NCBI RefSeq assembly: GCF_023072615.1
Contig: NZ_JAKNRW010000026.1
Coordinates: forward strand, 1-64,000
Source of the DNA: Pseudomonas violetae
Lineage (GTDB): Bacteria; Pseudomonadota; Gammaproteobacteria; Pseudomonadales; Pseudomonadaceae
Length of the DNA: 64,000 nucleotides
Direction: 5' to 3'
How positions within the stretch are numbered: the stretch's first letter is position 1; the number at the start of each line of letters is the position of its first letter. Position numbers and translations under genes: made by a program. Positions 37,564 through 46,181 of this stretch are shown piece after piece. The notes under the pieces are model-generated. The model was given only the letters and a program-made list of their open reading frames with translations, was not told the origin of the DNA and ran no database searches.

Positions 37564-37814
37564 GCGACCGGTTGAACCAGGCGGTAGACCGCTTCGACCA
37601 CGTCACTGACGGTGCGCACCGATTTGAACTCCTCGGCGGCGATCTTCTTGCCGGTCTGACGTTTGATGTGGTCGATCAGGTCCACTGCGTCGATGCTGTC
37701 GATCTCCAGGTCCTGGTAGAGGTTGGATTCGAGGTTCACGCGTTCAGGGTCCAGTTCGAAGAGTTCGACCAAGGCATCGCGCAAGGTGTTAAAAATATCG
37801 TCACGAGTTTGCAT
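37560..37814 (-). CDS. apeF: Acyl carrier protein (ApeF-like)
   Basis: 84 aa, acidic four-helix ACP with the phosphopantetheine site LEIDSID at Ser40. It carries growing chains. Which of the two ACPs is E or F is assigned by position only. It overlaps apeG by 4 bp and is separated from the other ACP by 9 bp, the only real gap in the cluster. Confidence 0.88.
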   Translation of the reverse strand: MQTRDDIFNTLRDALVELFELDPERVNLESNLYQDLEIDSIDAVDLIDHIKRQTGKKIAAEEFKSVRTVSDVVEAVYRLVQPVA

Positions 37815-37823
37815 GGTCCGGTC

Positions 37824-38084
37824 TCAAGCTACCTGTTTTGCAGTAACGAACGCCGCAAGGCTCGCCACATTGCTGAAATGATTGCGCGTGTCTTTGGCGT
37901 CAGCGTCGATCTTGATGCCGTATTTTTTCTGGATGGCCAGGCCAAGCTCCAGGGCATCGACCGAATCCAGGCCCAGGCCTTCGCCGAACAGGGTCTGGTC
38001 GTCGCCGATGTCTTGCGTACTGATGTCTTCGAGGCCCAGGGCATCGATGATCAGTTGTTTGATTTCACGGTGTAGTTCGCTCAT
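37824..38084 (-). CDS. apeE: Acyl carrier protein (ApeE-like)
   Basis: 86 aa ACP with attachment Ser41 in GLGLDSVDALEL. The ATG at 38084 is used because AAGGAG precedes it by 10 bases and the longer frame lies within the acyltransferase gene. It overlaps apeD by 20 bp. In known systems one ACP loads the aryl starter and the other the extender; which does which here is not visible. Confidence 0.88.
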   Translation of the reverse strand: MSELHREIKQLIIDALGLEDISTQDIGDDQTLFGEGLGLDSVDALELGLAIQKKYGIKIDADAKDTRNHFSNVASLAAFVTAKQVA

Positions 38085-38874
38085 CTTCGGCGAGCTCCTT
38101 AATGTAATGGGAATGCAGATAATCGTTGAGCTTGCGCGAGGCTTGCGGTGCAGGGCCGCAGGCGGCAAAGGCCTGTGGGTCTATATCGGCTCCGACATGG
38201 AAACTGAAGTGCACACGGCGTTTGGGGATGCGATACCAAGGCTCGGCTTTGGTCAGCGTGGTGGGATTGACCTTGATGGTTACCGGGGTGAGGATTTTCG
38301 CACCGCGAAGGGCAATTGAAGCGGCGCCCCGATGAAAGGCCGGCGATTTGCCTGGCTGGGTGCGGGTGCCTTCGGGAAAGATGATCAGCGTCTGGCCACT
38401 TTTCAGTGCATCGGCGGCGGTGTCGAGCATGTCCAGGCTGCCGTCGTTGCTGATGTATTCGGTGCTGCGTAACGGGCCGCGAGTGAAGGGGTTTTCCCAC
38501 AGGCTCTGCTTGACCACGCAGTTGGCGTGCCGAACCAGACCAATCAGGAAGACCACATCGATCAGCGACGGGTGGTTGGCGATGATCAGTTGCCCCGGTC
38601 TGCCAAGTTTTTCGGCGCCTTGGATATCGTAGGTCAACACACCGGCCCGGGCCATGAACCGCACGAAGAACCAGAAGCAGCGACTCACAGTGCGCCGCGC
38701 GCGCAGTCTGTGGGTCTGTGGATCACCCGGCAGGCAAGCGAGCAGGGGGAAGATCACCAGGCGCAGGCACAGCCCGCCCAACCCAAATAGAGTGAAGCTC
38801 GCGGCAGTCGCCAGCAGTCGCCAGTAATAGGCGTCGCGGCTCTTTTCGTTCAAAGGTTGCGTTGCCAGGTCCAT
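38065..38874 (-). CDS. apeD: PlsC-type acyltransferase, ApeD-like
   Basis: 269 aa; two N-terminal membrane segments, then the PlsC motifs NHPSLID (HX4D), PEGTRTQPG and HRGAASIALRGA. It probably transfers an acyl group in building the lipid anchor. The ATG at 38874 is chosen from family length; an open frame continues upstream into apeC. It overlaps apeC by 25 bp. Confidence 0.87.
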   Translation of the reverse strand: MDLATQPLNEKSRDAYYWRLLATAASFTLFGLGGLCLRLVIFPLLACLPGDPQTHRLRARRTVSRCFWFFVRFMARAGVLTYDIQGAEKLGRPGQLIIANHPSLIDVVFLIGLVRHANCVVKQSLWENPFTRGPLRSTEYISNDGSLDMLDTAADALKSGQTLIIFPEGTRTQPGKSPAFHRGAASIALRGAKILTPVTIKVNPTTLTKAEPWYRIPKRRVHFSFHVGADIDPQAFAACGPAPQASRKLNDYLHSHYIKELAEDERTTP

Positions 38875-39575
38875 ACACGATTTTTCCAGGCATGTTGGCA
38901 AGTAGTTTTCTGGCCGAGCAGAATGCGCAAGAGATTCAGGGCATGGGGCCAGTGAGCTTTTGACAATGTATCCGGGGCGCTGTTCAGGGACAGCCGCCAA
39001 TCGTTGCCGGGTGTGATCAGCAGGCCCAGCGCATAAGGAAATGGCACGTCGTCGATCCATTGCGAGTAGGCAAGCGGCGGCTGCTCTTCTGTGATCACCA
39101 GCAACACGGCCGGCGCCCCTTCAGCGATCAACGCCGCAGCCTCCAGCATGCCGTGTTCAAGCCCGTCCCCGGCCGCAGCCAGCGCGGTCATTTCACTGGT
39201 TTCACCGCGCATGATCGACCACAGCCCAATGATCGCGTTGTGCACGGACAGGCTGAATTGGGTCGGTGATAGCGGTTGGTCGGCGGCCAAGTCGCTGAGA
39301 ATGTCGAAAGTGCGCGGTGTTTCGCCGTGTCGGGAAACAAAGACCAGCGGCAGGTCTTGTCGACCATCGGCCAGCGGCCAGCCGACACTGAAGGCCATAC
39401 GCGCCAGACGACTGAGCCGGCGACGCTGCATGGCGGGCAGAAATGAGACGTCTGGGGCTGCATCGCTGGCCTGCAGGACCACTGGTTGACGACTCCAGGC
39501 CTGCCAATCGTCCACGCTTTCGAGCCCTGGAGCCCACGCGCGCCATTGGGCGATGTTGAAATCGATCACAGACAT
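38850..39575 (-). CDS. apeC: Small ketosynthase-like protein, ApeC-like (chain-length factor)
   Basis: 241 aa, equal to the N-terminal half of a ketosynthase (ketoacyl-synt_2 type: FLPAMQRRRLSRLARMAF, FVSRHGETPRTFDIL, PTQFSLSVHNAIIGLWS). The active-site position appears as SVHN, with no cysteine, which fits a non-catalytic chain-length factor partner for ApeO. It is the first gene of the 20-gene minus-strand cluster; upstream is the 354-bp gap holding its promoter. Confidence 0.88.
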   Translation of the reverse strand: MSVIDFNIAQWRAWAPGLESVDDWQAWSRQPVVLQASDAAPDVSFLPAMQRRRLSRLARMAFSVGWPLADGRQDLPLVFVSRHGETPRTFDILSDLAADQPLSPTQFSLSVHNAIIGLWSIMRGETSEMTALAAAGDGLEHGMLEAAALIAEGAPAVLLVITEEQPPLAYSQWIDDVPFPYALGLLITPGNDWRLSLNSAPDTLSKAHWPHALNLLRILLGQKTTCQHAWKNRVWTWQRNL

Positions 39576-39929
39576 TCATCCCGCCCTGAGGGCTTTTTTG
39601 ACGCGGTGAGTCACGAAACCAGCGACAAACATGGCGCGGCGTCAAGCGCCAGGTGGCGCGCATTATCCCGGTGCAGCCAGTGCGTAGCAAATGCAGGTTA
39701 CATTTTGCTCAATGGAAATGGGCCAGCTGGTTCGTGGGTAAATATCGTTTTGCCATTATCCACATCCGGATGAGCGTGTATGTCGGCTCTATCCGGCCAT
39801 CTTGACTGGGATTGCCGCTTTTTTATTAAGAGATTTCGTCTGACCCTGTAGTCCTCTTTCCAACAAGGTAGCGAAGCGACGCTCGGGACCACTACACTCG
39901 ATCATTCTTTGATACACGGAGGTTTTGAC
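39576..39929. other. Divergent intergenic region between the ape cluster and the ParA gene
   Basis: 354 bp, AT-richer than its surroundings, without a credible gene. It must hold the ape promoter (minus) and the ParA promoter (plus). A short GCCCTGAGGGC palindrome with six adjacent T lies at 39583-39598, right in the apeC leader. No operator could be named. Confidence 0.6.
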
Positions 39930-40700
39930 ATGCGGCGAGTGGTGTTTAATCAAAAAGGTGGCGTAGGCAAATCCAGCATTGCCTGCAATCTGGCGGCGGT
40001 CAGCGCCAGCGAGGGCTATCGCACCCTATTGGTGGATCTCGATGCCCAGGCCAACTCCACTCAGTACCTGACCGGACTCACTGGCAATGACATCCCGATG
40101 GGCATAGCCGATTTCTTCAAGCAAACGTTGTCTTCCGGACCGTTCTCCAAGAAAAACCAGGTCGATATCTACGAAACCCCCTTTGATAATCTCCACGTCA
40201 TCACCGCCACCGCCGAATTGGCTGACTTGCAGCCCAAGCTGGAGGCGAAACACAAGATCAACAAGCTGCGCAAACTGCTGGACGAGCTGTCTGAGGATTA
40301 CGACAGGATCTATCTGGATACGCCTCCAGCTCTGAATTTCTACGCAGTATCGGCGCTGATTGCCGCCGATCGAGTGCTAATACCCTTCGATTGCGATAGT
40401 TTTTCGCGTCAGGCGCTGTATGGTCTGTTGGCGGAGATCGAAGAGCTGAAAGAGGACCACAACGAAGGTCTGGAAGTAGAAGGCATTGTGGTTAACCAGT
40501 TCCAGGCCCGGGCAAGTCTGCCCCAGCAAATCCTTGATGAGTTGATTGCTGAAGGATTGCCGGTGCTACCGGTTTACCTCGGCACATCGGTGCGCATGCG
40601 AGAGTCGCACCAGGCCAATACACCGCTGATTCACCTGGATCCGCGGCACAAGTTGACCCAGCAGTTTGTGGAGCTGCATAACCTGCTCGAAAACGCCTGA
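39930..40700 (+). CDS. Orphan ParA/Soj-type ATPase
   Basis: 256 aa MinD/ParA ATPase: deviant Walker A KGGVGKSS with the signature lysine at residues 9-16, Walker A' (LLVDLDAQANS), and YLDTPPALN. GGAGG eight bases before the ATG fixes the start; the seven codons upstream are not needed. No parB or parS-like gene neighbours it, and trxC follows on the other strand. Such orphan ParA proteins position large cargo such as chemosensory or secretion complexes; the cargo is unknown. Confidence 0.87.
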   Translation: MRRVVFNQKGGVGKSSIACNLAAVSASEGYRTLLVDLDAQANSTQYLTGLTGNDIPMGIADFFKQTLSSGPFSKKNQVDIYETPFDNLHVITATAELADLQPKLEAKHKINKLRKLLDELSEDYDRIYLDTPPALNFYAVSALIAADRVLIPFDCDSFSRQALYGLLAEIEELKEDHNEGLEVEGIVVNQFQARASLPQQILDELIAEGLPVLPVYLGTSVRMRESHQANTPLIHLDPRHKLTQQFVELHNLLENA

Positions 40701-40708
40701 AGGTCAAA

Positions 40709-40785
40709 AAATCGCAGCCTCCGGCAGCTCGTACAGGGACCGAGGTGGTCCAAAATTTCTGTAGGCGCCGCCCAAGACTGCGATC
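40709..40785. repeat. Degenerate GATCGCAGCC-type inverted repeat
   Basis: Left arm AATCGCAGCCTCCGGCAGCT and an imperfect right arm AGACTGCGAT between convergent parA-like and trxC genes. It is a decayed relative of the palindrome at 21767 and may serve as a bidirectional terminator. Confidence 0.45.
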
Positions 40786-40798
40786 CTTAAAGCGGTTG

Positions 40799-41233
40799 TC
40801 AGATTCCTTGGCTACGCAACCAACTCATCAACTGCGGCAACGCAAGCGCCCCGCTCTGTCGCGCCACTTCCCGACCGTTCTTGAACAAAATCAGGCTGGG
40901 GATCGAGCGAATCCCCAGTTGTGCCGACAATTGCTGGTTGGCCTCGCTGTCCAGCTTGGCCAGCCGGCATTTACCCGCCAACTGCGCGGCAGCCTGTTCG
41001 AACACCGGCGCAAATGACTTGCACGGCCCACACCATTCGGCCCAAACGTCCACCAGCAACGGCAGATCGCCCTTGATCTGGCTGGCGTAATCACCCTGTT
41101 TCAGCTCAAACGGTGCATTCAGCAGCACCTGAGCCTTGCAGCGGCCGCACTTCGGCTGGTCGGCCAGGCGCTCGGCGGGGATGCGATTGAGCCCGTTGCA
41201 ATGGGGGCAGGGAATGAGGAGTGGGTCGGTCAT
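40799..41233 (-). CDS. trxC: Thioredoxin 2
   Basis: 144 aa. The N-terminal zinc finger Cys9-Cys12 / Cys29-Cys32 (CPHC, CGRC) and the thioredoxin active site WCGPC (Cys68, Cys71) together define TrxC. It is a cytosolic disulfide reductase, in other bacteria induced by oxidative stress. A complete single gene. Confidence 0.96.
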   Translation of the reverse strand: MTDPLLIPCPHCNGLNRIPAERLADQPKCGRCKAQVLLNAPFELKQGDYASQIKGDLPLLVDVWAEWCGPCKSFAPVFEQAAAQLAGKCRLAKLDSEANQQLSAQLGIRSIPSLILFKNGREVARQSGALALPQLMSWLRSQGI

Positions 41234-41285
41234 GAGGCGTTCCTGGAAAGAAGGTTTGTCGGTAGCGACTTTTATCGGACAACCA

Positions 41286-42749
41286 TCACGAAGAACAACT
41301 GATCTCCAGATGCTTGCCCCACTCTGGCGGCCGTTCGGCGTAGGCCTCCATCCCTGGCTGCTGCTCGAATGGATTGCTCAGCACCGCATGCAGTCGGCGG
41401 ACTTCTGAATAGTCACCGCTCTCAGCAGCATCGATGGCTTTCTGTGCCAGGTAGTTGCGTAAGATATACAACGGGTTGACCGCATGCATGCGTTGGCGGC
41501 GCTGCTGTTGATCCGTCTCGCCATCGCGGGCAACCCGGGCGATGTAGAGCTCGGCCCAGGCATCGAAGCTCTTGATATCGACGAATTCATCACGCAGTCG
41601 GGCAACCGACATTTCCACGGAATCTTCACCCAGGCGGCGGAAGAACAGGGTGTAGTCGACTCCACTGTTCTGCATCAGTTGCAGCAAGTGTTCGAGCAGT
41701 TTCTGGTCATCGTCCTCGGCGGTGGTCAAGCCGAGGCGACGGCGCATCAGGTCCAGGTAATGGGCCTGGTACAGCGGCAAATACAGGCCCAGGGTTTCGC
41801 GCAAGGCTTCCACGCTGATGAACGGGGTCAGTGCTTGGGCGAGCGCGCTGAGATTCCATTGGCCAATCGGTACCTGGTTGCTGAACGAGTAGCGGCCCTG
41901 ATCATCGGAGTGGTTACAGATAAAATTGGCGTCGAAGTCATCAAGGAACGCAAACGGCCCGAAGTCGAAGGTGATGCCCAGGATCGACATGTTATCGGTG
42001 TTCATCACCCCATGGCAGAAGCCGTAGGCCTGCCACTTGGCGATCAGCTCGGCGTTGCGTTCGACGATCTCGTGAAACATCGCCAGGTAGGGTTCCGGCT
42101 GTTCCAGGCATTCGGGAAAGTGCATGGCCAGCAGGTGCTGGCCCAGTTCGTCCTGCTGTTCGGGACGCTTGGTGTAGTAGAAATATTCGAAATGCCCGAA
42201 GCGGATGTGGCTGGGCGCCAGACGCAGGACCATGGCCGCCCGCTCCTGCTTCTCGCGCCAGACCGGGGTGTCGGAGGCGATCACGCACAGTGCGCGGGTA
42301 GTGGGAATGTTCAGCGCGTGCAGCGCTTCTGAGGCAAGAAATTCGCGGATCGAGGAGCGTAGTACCGCGCGACCATCACCCATGCGCGAAAACGGTGTCT
42401 GGCCAGCGCCTTTGAGGTGCAGGTCCCAATGTTCGCCGGCCTGGTTATAGACCTCGCCCAGCAATAGGCCGCGACCGTCGCCCAGTTGGGGGTTATAGGA
42501 GCCGAACTGATGGCCTGAATAGATCATCGCCCTGGGCACTGCGTCGGCCCAGAGCTTGTGGCCACTAAACAGCTCGGCGAACTCCGGGGTTTGGGCCTCG
42601 GCCGGGTCGAGGTCGAGCAGCGCCATGGCTGCAGGACTGACCACCACCAGGCGTGGATTGTCGATCGGCTCAGGCAGCACATGGGCCGAAAATGCATCAC
42701 CCAGGCGGGCGAAGCGGTTATCGAAGGTCAGTTCGTCGAGGGCTTTCAC
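41286..42749 (-). CDS. selO: Protein adenylyltransferase SelO (YdiU)
   Basis: 487-aa pseudokinase-fold AMPylase. Family landmarks are GHQFGSYNPQLGDGRGLLLGE, KGAGQTPFSRMGDGRAVLRSS, NTDNMSILGITFDFGPF, and the C-terminal CSS (Cys in the place of animal selenocysteine). It AMPylates redox-related proteins. The start is GTG at 42749, supported by GGAG seven bases upstream. It lies next to trxC, which fits a redox role. Confidence 0.95.
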   Translation of the reverse strand: MKALDELTFDNRFARLGDAFSAHVLPEPIDNPRLVVVSPAAMALLDLDPAEAQTPEFAELFSGHKLWADAVPRAMIYSGHQFGSYNPQLGDGRGLLLGEVYNQAGEHWDLHLKGAGQTPFSRMGDGRAVLRSSIREFLASEALHALNIPTTRALCVIASDTPVWREKQERAAMVLRLAPSHIRFGHFEYFYYTKRPEQQDELGQHLLAMHFPECLEQPEPYLAMFHEIVERNAELIAKWQAYGFCHGVMNTDNMSILGITFDFGPFAFLDDFDANFICNHSDDQGRYSFSNQVPIGQWNLSALAQALTPFISVEALRETLGLYLPLYQAHYLDLMRRRLGLTTAEDDDQKLLEHLLQLMQNSGVDYTLFFRRLGEDSVEMSVARLRDEFVDIKSFDAWAELYIARVARDGETDQQQRRQRMHAVNPLYILRNYLAQKAIDAAESGDYSEVRRLHAVLSNPFEQQPGMEAYAERPPEWGKHLEISCSS

Positions 42750-42797
42750 CGGCCATCTCCAGCAGAATGTCCAAGCATTCTGCTAGGGATAGGCGGG

Positions 42798-45700
42798 TTA
42801 GTCGAGCTTGGCGGCAGGCGGTTCCTGCGGTGGTTTGCCATCGACGGGCGGCACATTGGTTTTGATTTCCGGTTCAATCGGCACCATTTTGTATTCCTGA
42901 CCGTTGAGGTTCTTGAGGTAGACCTCCATCTGCCGGAACGAAATGTTGATGTGCTGCTTCTTGAACTCGCGATTGATGAAACGGTTGACCTCGTCGAGTA
43001 CCGGGTTGCGGTCGCCGAGGTCACGTACATGCATGCGCAACTCGTGGTCTAGGGTGCTCTCGCCGAAGCTGAGGAAGAACACATGGGGTTCCGGATCCTT
43101 CAGGACCCGCGGGTTTTCCCGGGCAGCCTTGAGCAATAGCTCTTTTACCAGGTCCAGGTCCGAACCGTAATCGACACCCAGCTTGAGCGTCACCCGGGTG
43201 ATGGTGTCTGTCAGGGACCAGTTGATCAGTTGGCCGGTAATGAACGTCTTGTTCGGGACGATGATGTCCTTGCGGTCGAAGTCGGTGATAGTCGTAGCGC
43301 GGATGCGGATTTTGCTCACCGTGCCCGACAGGTTGCCGATGGTAATGGTGTCGCCAATCCGCACAGGACGCTCGAACAGGATCATGATGCCGGAGATGAA
43401 GTTCGCGAAGATCTCCTGCATGCCAAAACCAAGGCCGACCGAGAGCGCTGCCACCAACCATTGCAACTTGTCCCAGCTCACGCCAAGGGTCGACAGGGTC
43501 GAGACAAAACCGACGCCGGCAATTACGTAGGACAACAGCGTGGTCGTGGCGTATGCACTGCCCTGCGCCAGGTTCAGCTTAGACAGGACCAGCACTTCCA
43601 GCAGCCCGGGCAGGTTGCGGGCGAGGGCGAAAGTGATGCCGATGATGATCAGTGCGCCGAGCATGTCACCGATGCTGATCGGCACCATGCTCATGTTGGC
43701 GCCCGTACCGCTGGTGTATTCGTAGAGGGTGATGTTGTCCAGGTAAGAGAACACGGTGATCAGGTCCGACCAGACCCAGTACAGGGCCGCCATGAAACCA
43801 CCCAGCAACGCCAGGCGGATCAGGCGCAACGACTGTTCGTTGACCTTCTCGATGTCCAGTGTCGGCTCTTCGATCACCGCTTCGCCATCGCCGGCTTCTT
43901 TGGCGGCCTGGCGCTTGGCCAAGGCGCGCTGATAGGCCAGGCGTCGGGCGGCAACGCTGAGGCCGCGCACGAATGTGGCTTCAATTACCAGCCAGAACAT
44001 CAGCAGGTACAGCGTATTGATCAGACGGTCACTGAGTTTCAGCGCCGTATAGTAATAGCCGAAGCACACCGCGACGAACAACGCGATGGGCAGCGCGGTA
44101 AACAGGATGCCCACGGCCTTGCGGAACAGCGAGGCGTTCTGGTGAGTCGGGCTGCTGATCAGCAGACGGCTGAGCAGCCAGGCCATCAACGCATAACAGG
44201 TCAGCACCACCGGCATGCCGAGTACATCATCGGCCAGCGCCGCCGGTTGCAGCTCGGCGACTGCCACCACGGCAACCAGGGCCATCACCACCAATCCGAG
44301 TCGACGAACCCAGCCCTGCAGGAATTCGACCTGGGGCTTCTCCCAGCGGAAATGCAGTTCCGCCACGCCACCCTGCGCCAATATGCGGTACGCGGTGTAG
44401 AACACCAGCCAGGCTTGCGCCATCTGCAGCAGTGCCGCGCCCATGTTGGTGTTCTGCCCGCGGGCGTCGATCTGCAGGGCCAGGCCGCACAGGGCCAGGC
44501 CCAGGGACACCGGCATCGCCAGCAGAATGTTGATCAGAATTGCCTGCGGTGTATGCCACTGGCTGTCACGCTTGAAGTGGCCGATGTCCTGGTGGACCTT
44601 GTTCAGCCGAGCGTATAGGTTCTTGCGGCGCCAGAGCAGCGCACCGATCAGCAACGCCAGGGGCAGGAACAGCAGCGGACGCTGGGTCAAGCCGTCGGAC
44701 AGCTCGCTCAGGCTCGAGGCCCAAGGCAGCGTGGTGACCTGGCGCTGCAGACGCTCCGGCACGCTGTGCATCCATTCGAAATCCAGCGGTTTGTTGCTGG
44801 GAATCCAGAACATCTGCTCGTCGAGGGTCGCGCGCAAGTTTTGCGCAGTGCTCAGCAGTTGTTTCTGGTTGATTTGCAGAGTGATGGATTCGTTGAGTAC
44901 GGCGCTCAGTTCGCGGTTCAGCCGCTCCAGCAGGTCTGCCCGGGTATTGGCCAGCTCCAGCAGGCTCTTGCGCAGTTGCGGGGTAACTTGTTCCGGCGGT
45001 TGGGCGGACAGCAGGTTGTCGACGTAGGTGGCCGGGTTGCTCAGCAGCTCCCGTTGCTGGCTTACGTCGAACTGGTACAGGCGAATGTCGGCGATCTGGT
45101 CCGCAAGGTCGCGATCCAGCTTGAGGCGCGGCAGGGCCTGCTTCTGTTTGTAGAGAATCTTCGACAGTAGCAGGCTGCCTTTGAGCACGTTGATTTGCTC
45201 GTCCAGGGCCGAGTCGCTCTGGGTGACGCTGTCTAATTGCTGTTTGGTCTGCAGGTTCTGCTGGGTGACGATGTTAAGGCGGTCAGTGGTTTTGAGCAGG
45301 TAGTCGGACAGTTTCAGGTTGATCGAGCTTTCCGTGGCCAGCAAGCTGCTACCCCCGGCCTTTTGCGCCTCAATGGACTGCTGCGTCACAGTCTCTTGGG
45401 ATTGTGCCAGGCGCTTCTGGTTGATCAGGTTCTGCAACTCCTGGATTTCCTGATCCAGGCGATCCGATTTCTCCGTCAGCAAGTCATGTTGGCTGTTGCC
45501 CAGGTCCTGCAACTGGCTGTTGCCCGCCAGTTCCTGGCGACGCAAGGGAATCAATGCGTTCAGTGCGGCGAGTTCGGCGTTGAGCTGGTCGCGCTGTTCG
45601 CTGCTCAGGGTCTTGCCCGCGTCCTTGCCGGCTTTGAGAATATTGTTGATCTGCTGGATGCGTGTCTGGCTGGCGGAAATCTCTGCCTGGGCGCGCTCGG

Positions 45701-46148
45701 GTCGGGTCTGGGCAGTGATGACCAGGCTGTTGGCATCCGCCAGGGCCTTTTGCAGATCGCTTTGCTGGGTAGAGCGCTCGGTGAGCATCTGCTCCAACTG
45801 CTGGATCGAGAGGCTGGCGAAGCGCTGCTCCACCGGCAGCACCTTGGTGCCCTTGAGGCGCACCAGTTCGCGCTGGTTCTCTATGTTCTGCTTGGGCGCG
45901 GTAGCCAGTTGCTGCTTGAGCGCTGCCAGTTTCTGCTCGTAATCGCGCTGATTGTCGAGCTGGGTCAGGGTGTTTTGCAGGATGCTCTGCAGGGCTTTCT
46001 GATCGGCTTCCGGCAGTTTGCGGTCGGCAATCTTGTCCAGGCTCGCCTGCACGGCTTCGCTGGTAGGTGGCTCGGCGGCTTGCAACGTACCGACAGATAG
46101 GCTCAAGCCCAGCAGGGCCATGAAGAAAAAGGTGCGCAGGGTTGACAT
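42798..46148 (-). CDS. MscK/KefA-type mechanosensitive channel
   Basis: 1116 aa. Signal peptide ending LQAA, a very long periplasmic coiled-coil region (about 30-480), about 11 membrane helices, and a C-terminal MscS core: SLGFGMQEIFANFISGIMILFERPVRIGDTI and the beta domain up to about residue 1080. The length and architecture match MscK. It opens on membrane tension to release solutes. It is a separate gene, 33 bp from nhaP2. Confidence 0.92.
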   Translation of the reverse strand: MSTLRTFFFMALLGLSLSVGTLQAAEPPTSEAVQASLDKIADRKLPEADQKALQSILQNTLTQLDNQRDYEQKLAALKQQLATAPKQNIENQRELVRLKGTKVLPVEQRFASLSIQQLEQMLTERSTQQSDLQKALADANSLVITAQTRPERAQAEISASQTRIQQINNILKAGKDAGKTLSSEQRDQLNAELAALNALIPLRRQELAGNSQLQDLGNSQHDLLTEKSDRLDQEIQELQNLINQKRLAQSQETVTQQSIEAQKAGGSSLLATESSINLKLSDYLLKTTDRLNIVTQQNLQTKQQLDSVTQSDSALDEQINVLKGSLLLSKILYKQKQALPRLKLDRDLADQIADIRLYQFDVSQQRELLSNPATYVDNLLSAQPPEQVTPQLRKSLLELANTRADLLERLNRELSAVLNESITLQINQKQLLSTAQNLRATLDEQMFWIPSNKPLDFEWMHSVPERLQRQVTTLPWASSLSELSDGLTQRPLLFLPLALLIGALLWRRKNLYARLNKVHQDIGHFKRDSQWHTPQAILINILLAMPVSLGLALCGLALQIDARGQNTNMGAALLQMAQAWLVFYTAYRILAQGGVAELHFRWEKPQVEFLQGWVRRLGLVVMALVAVVAVAELQPAALADDVLGMPVVLTCYALMAWLLSRLLISSPTHQNASLFRKAVGILFTALPIALFVAVCFGYYYTALKLSDRLINTLYLLMFWLVIEATFVRGLSVAARRLAYQRALAKRQAAKEAGDGEAVIEEPTLDIEKVNEQSLRLIRLALLGGFMAALYWVWSDLITVFSYLDNITLYEYTSGTGANMSMVPISIGDMLGALIIIGITFALARNLPGLLEVLVLSKLNLAQGSAYATTTLLSYVIAGVGFVSTLSTLGVSWDKLQWLVAALSVGLGFGMQEIFANFISGIMILFERPVRIGDTITIGNLSGTVSKIRIRATTITDFDRKDIIVPNKTFITGQLINWSLTDTITRVTLKLGVDYGSDLDLVKELLLKAARENPRVLKDPEPHVFFLSFGESTLDHELRMHVRDLGDRNPVLDEVNRFINREFKKQHINISFRQMEVYLKNLNGQEYKMVPIEPEIKTNVPPVDGKPPQEPPAAKLD

Positions 46149-46181
46149 AGAGACCGATCGAATGCTGGCGAAGTGTGGAGT

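Noticed and set aside
41484..42332. 282-codon open frame antisense to selO
   Set aside because: No start context and no motif; selO landmarks cover the same bases.
43230..44618. 462-codon open frame antisense to the mscK-type gene
   Set aside because: Rich in Gln/His/Arg, no recognisable fold; mscK membrane and MscS motifs are on the other strand.
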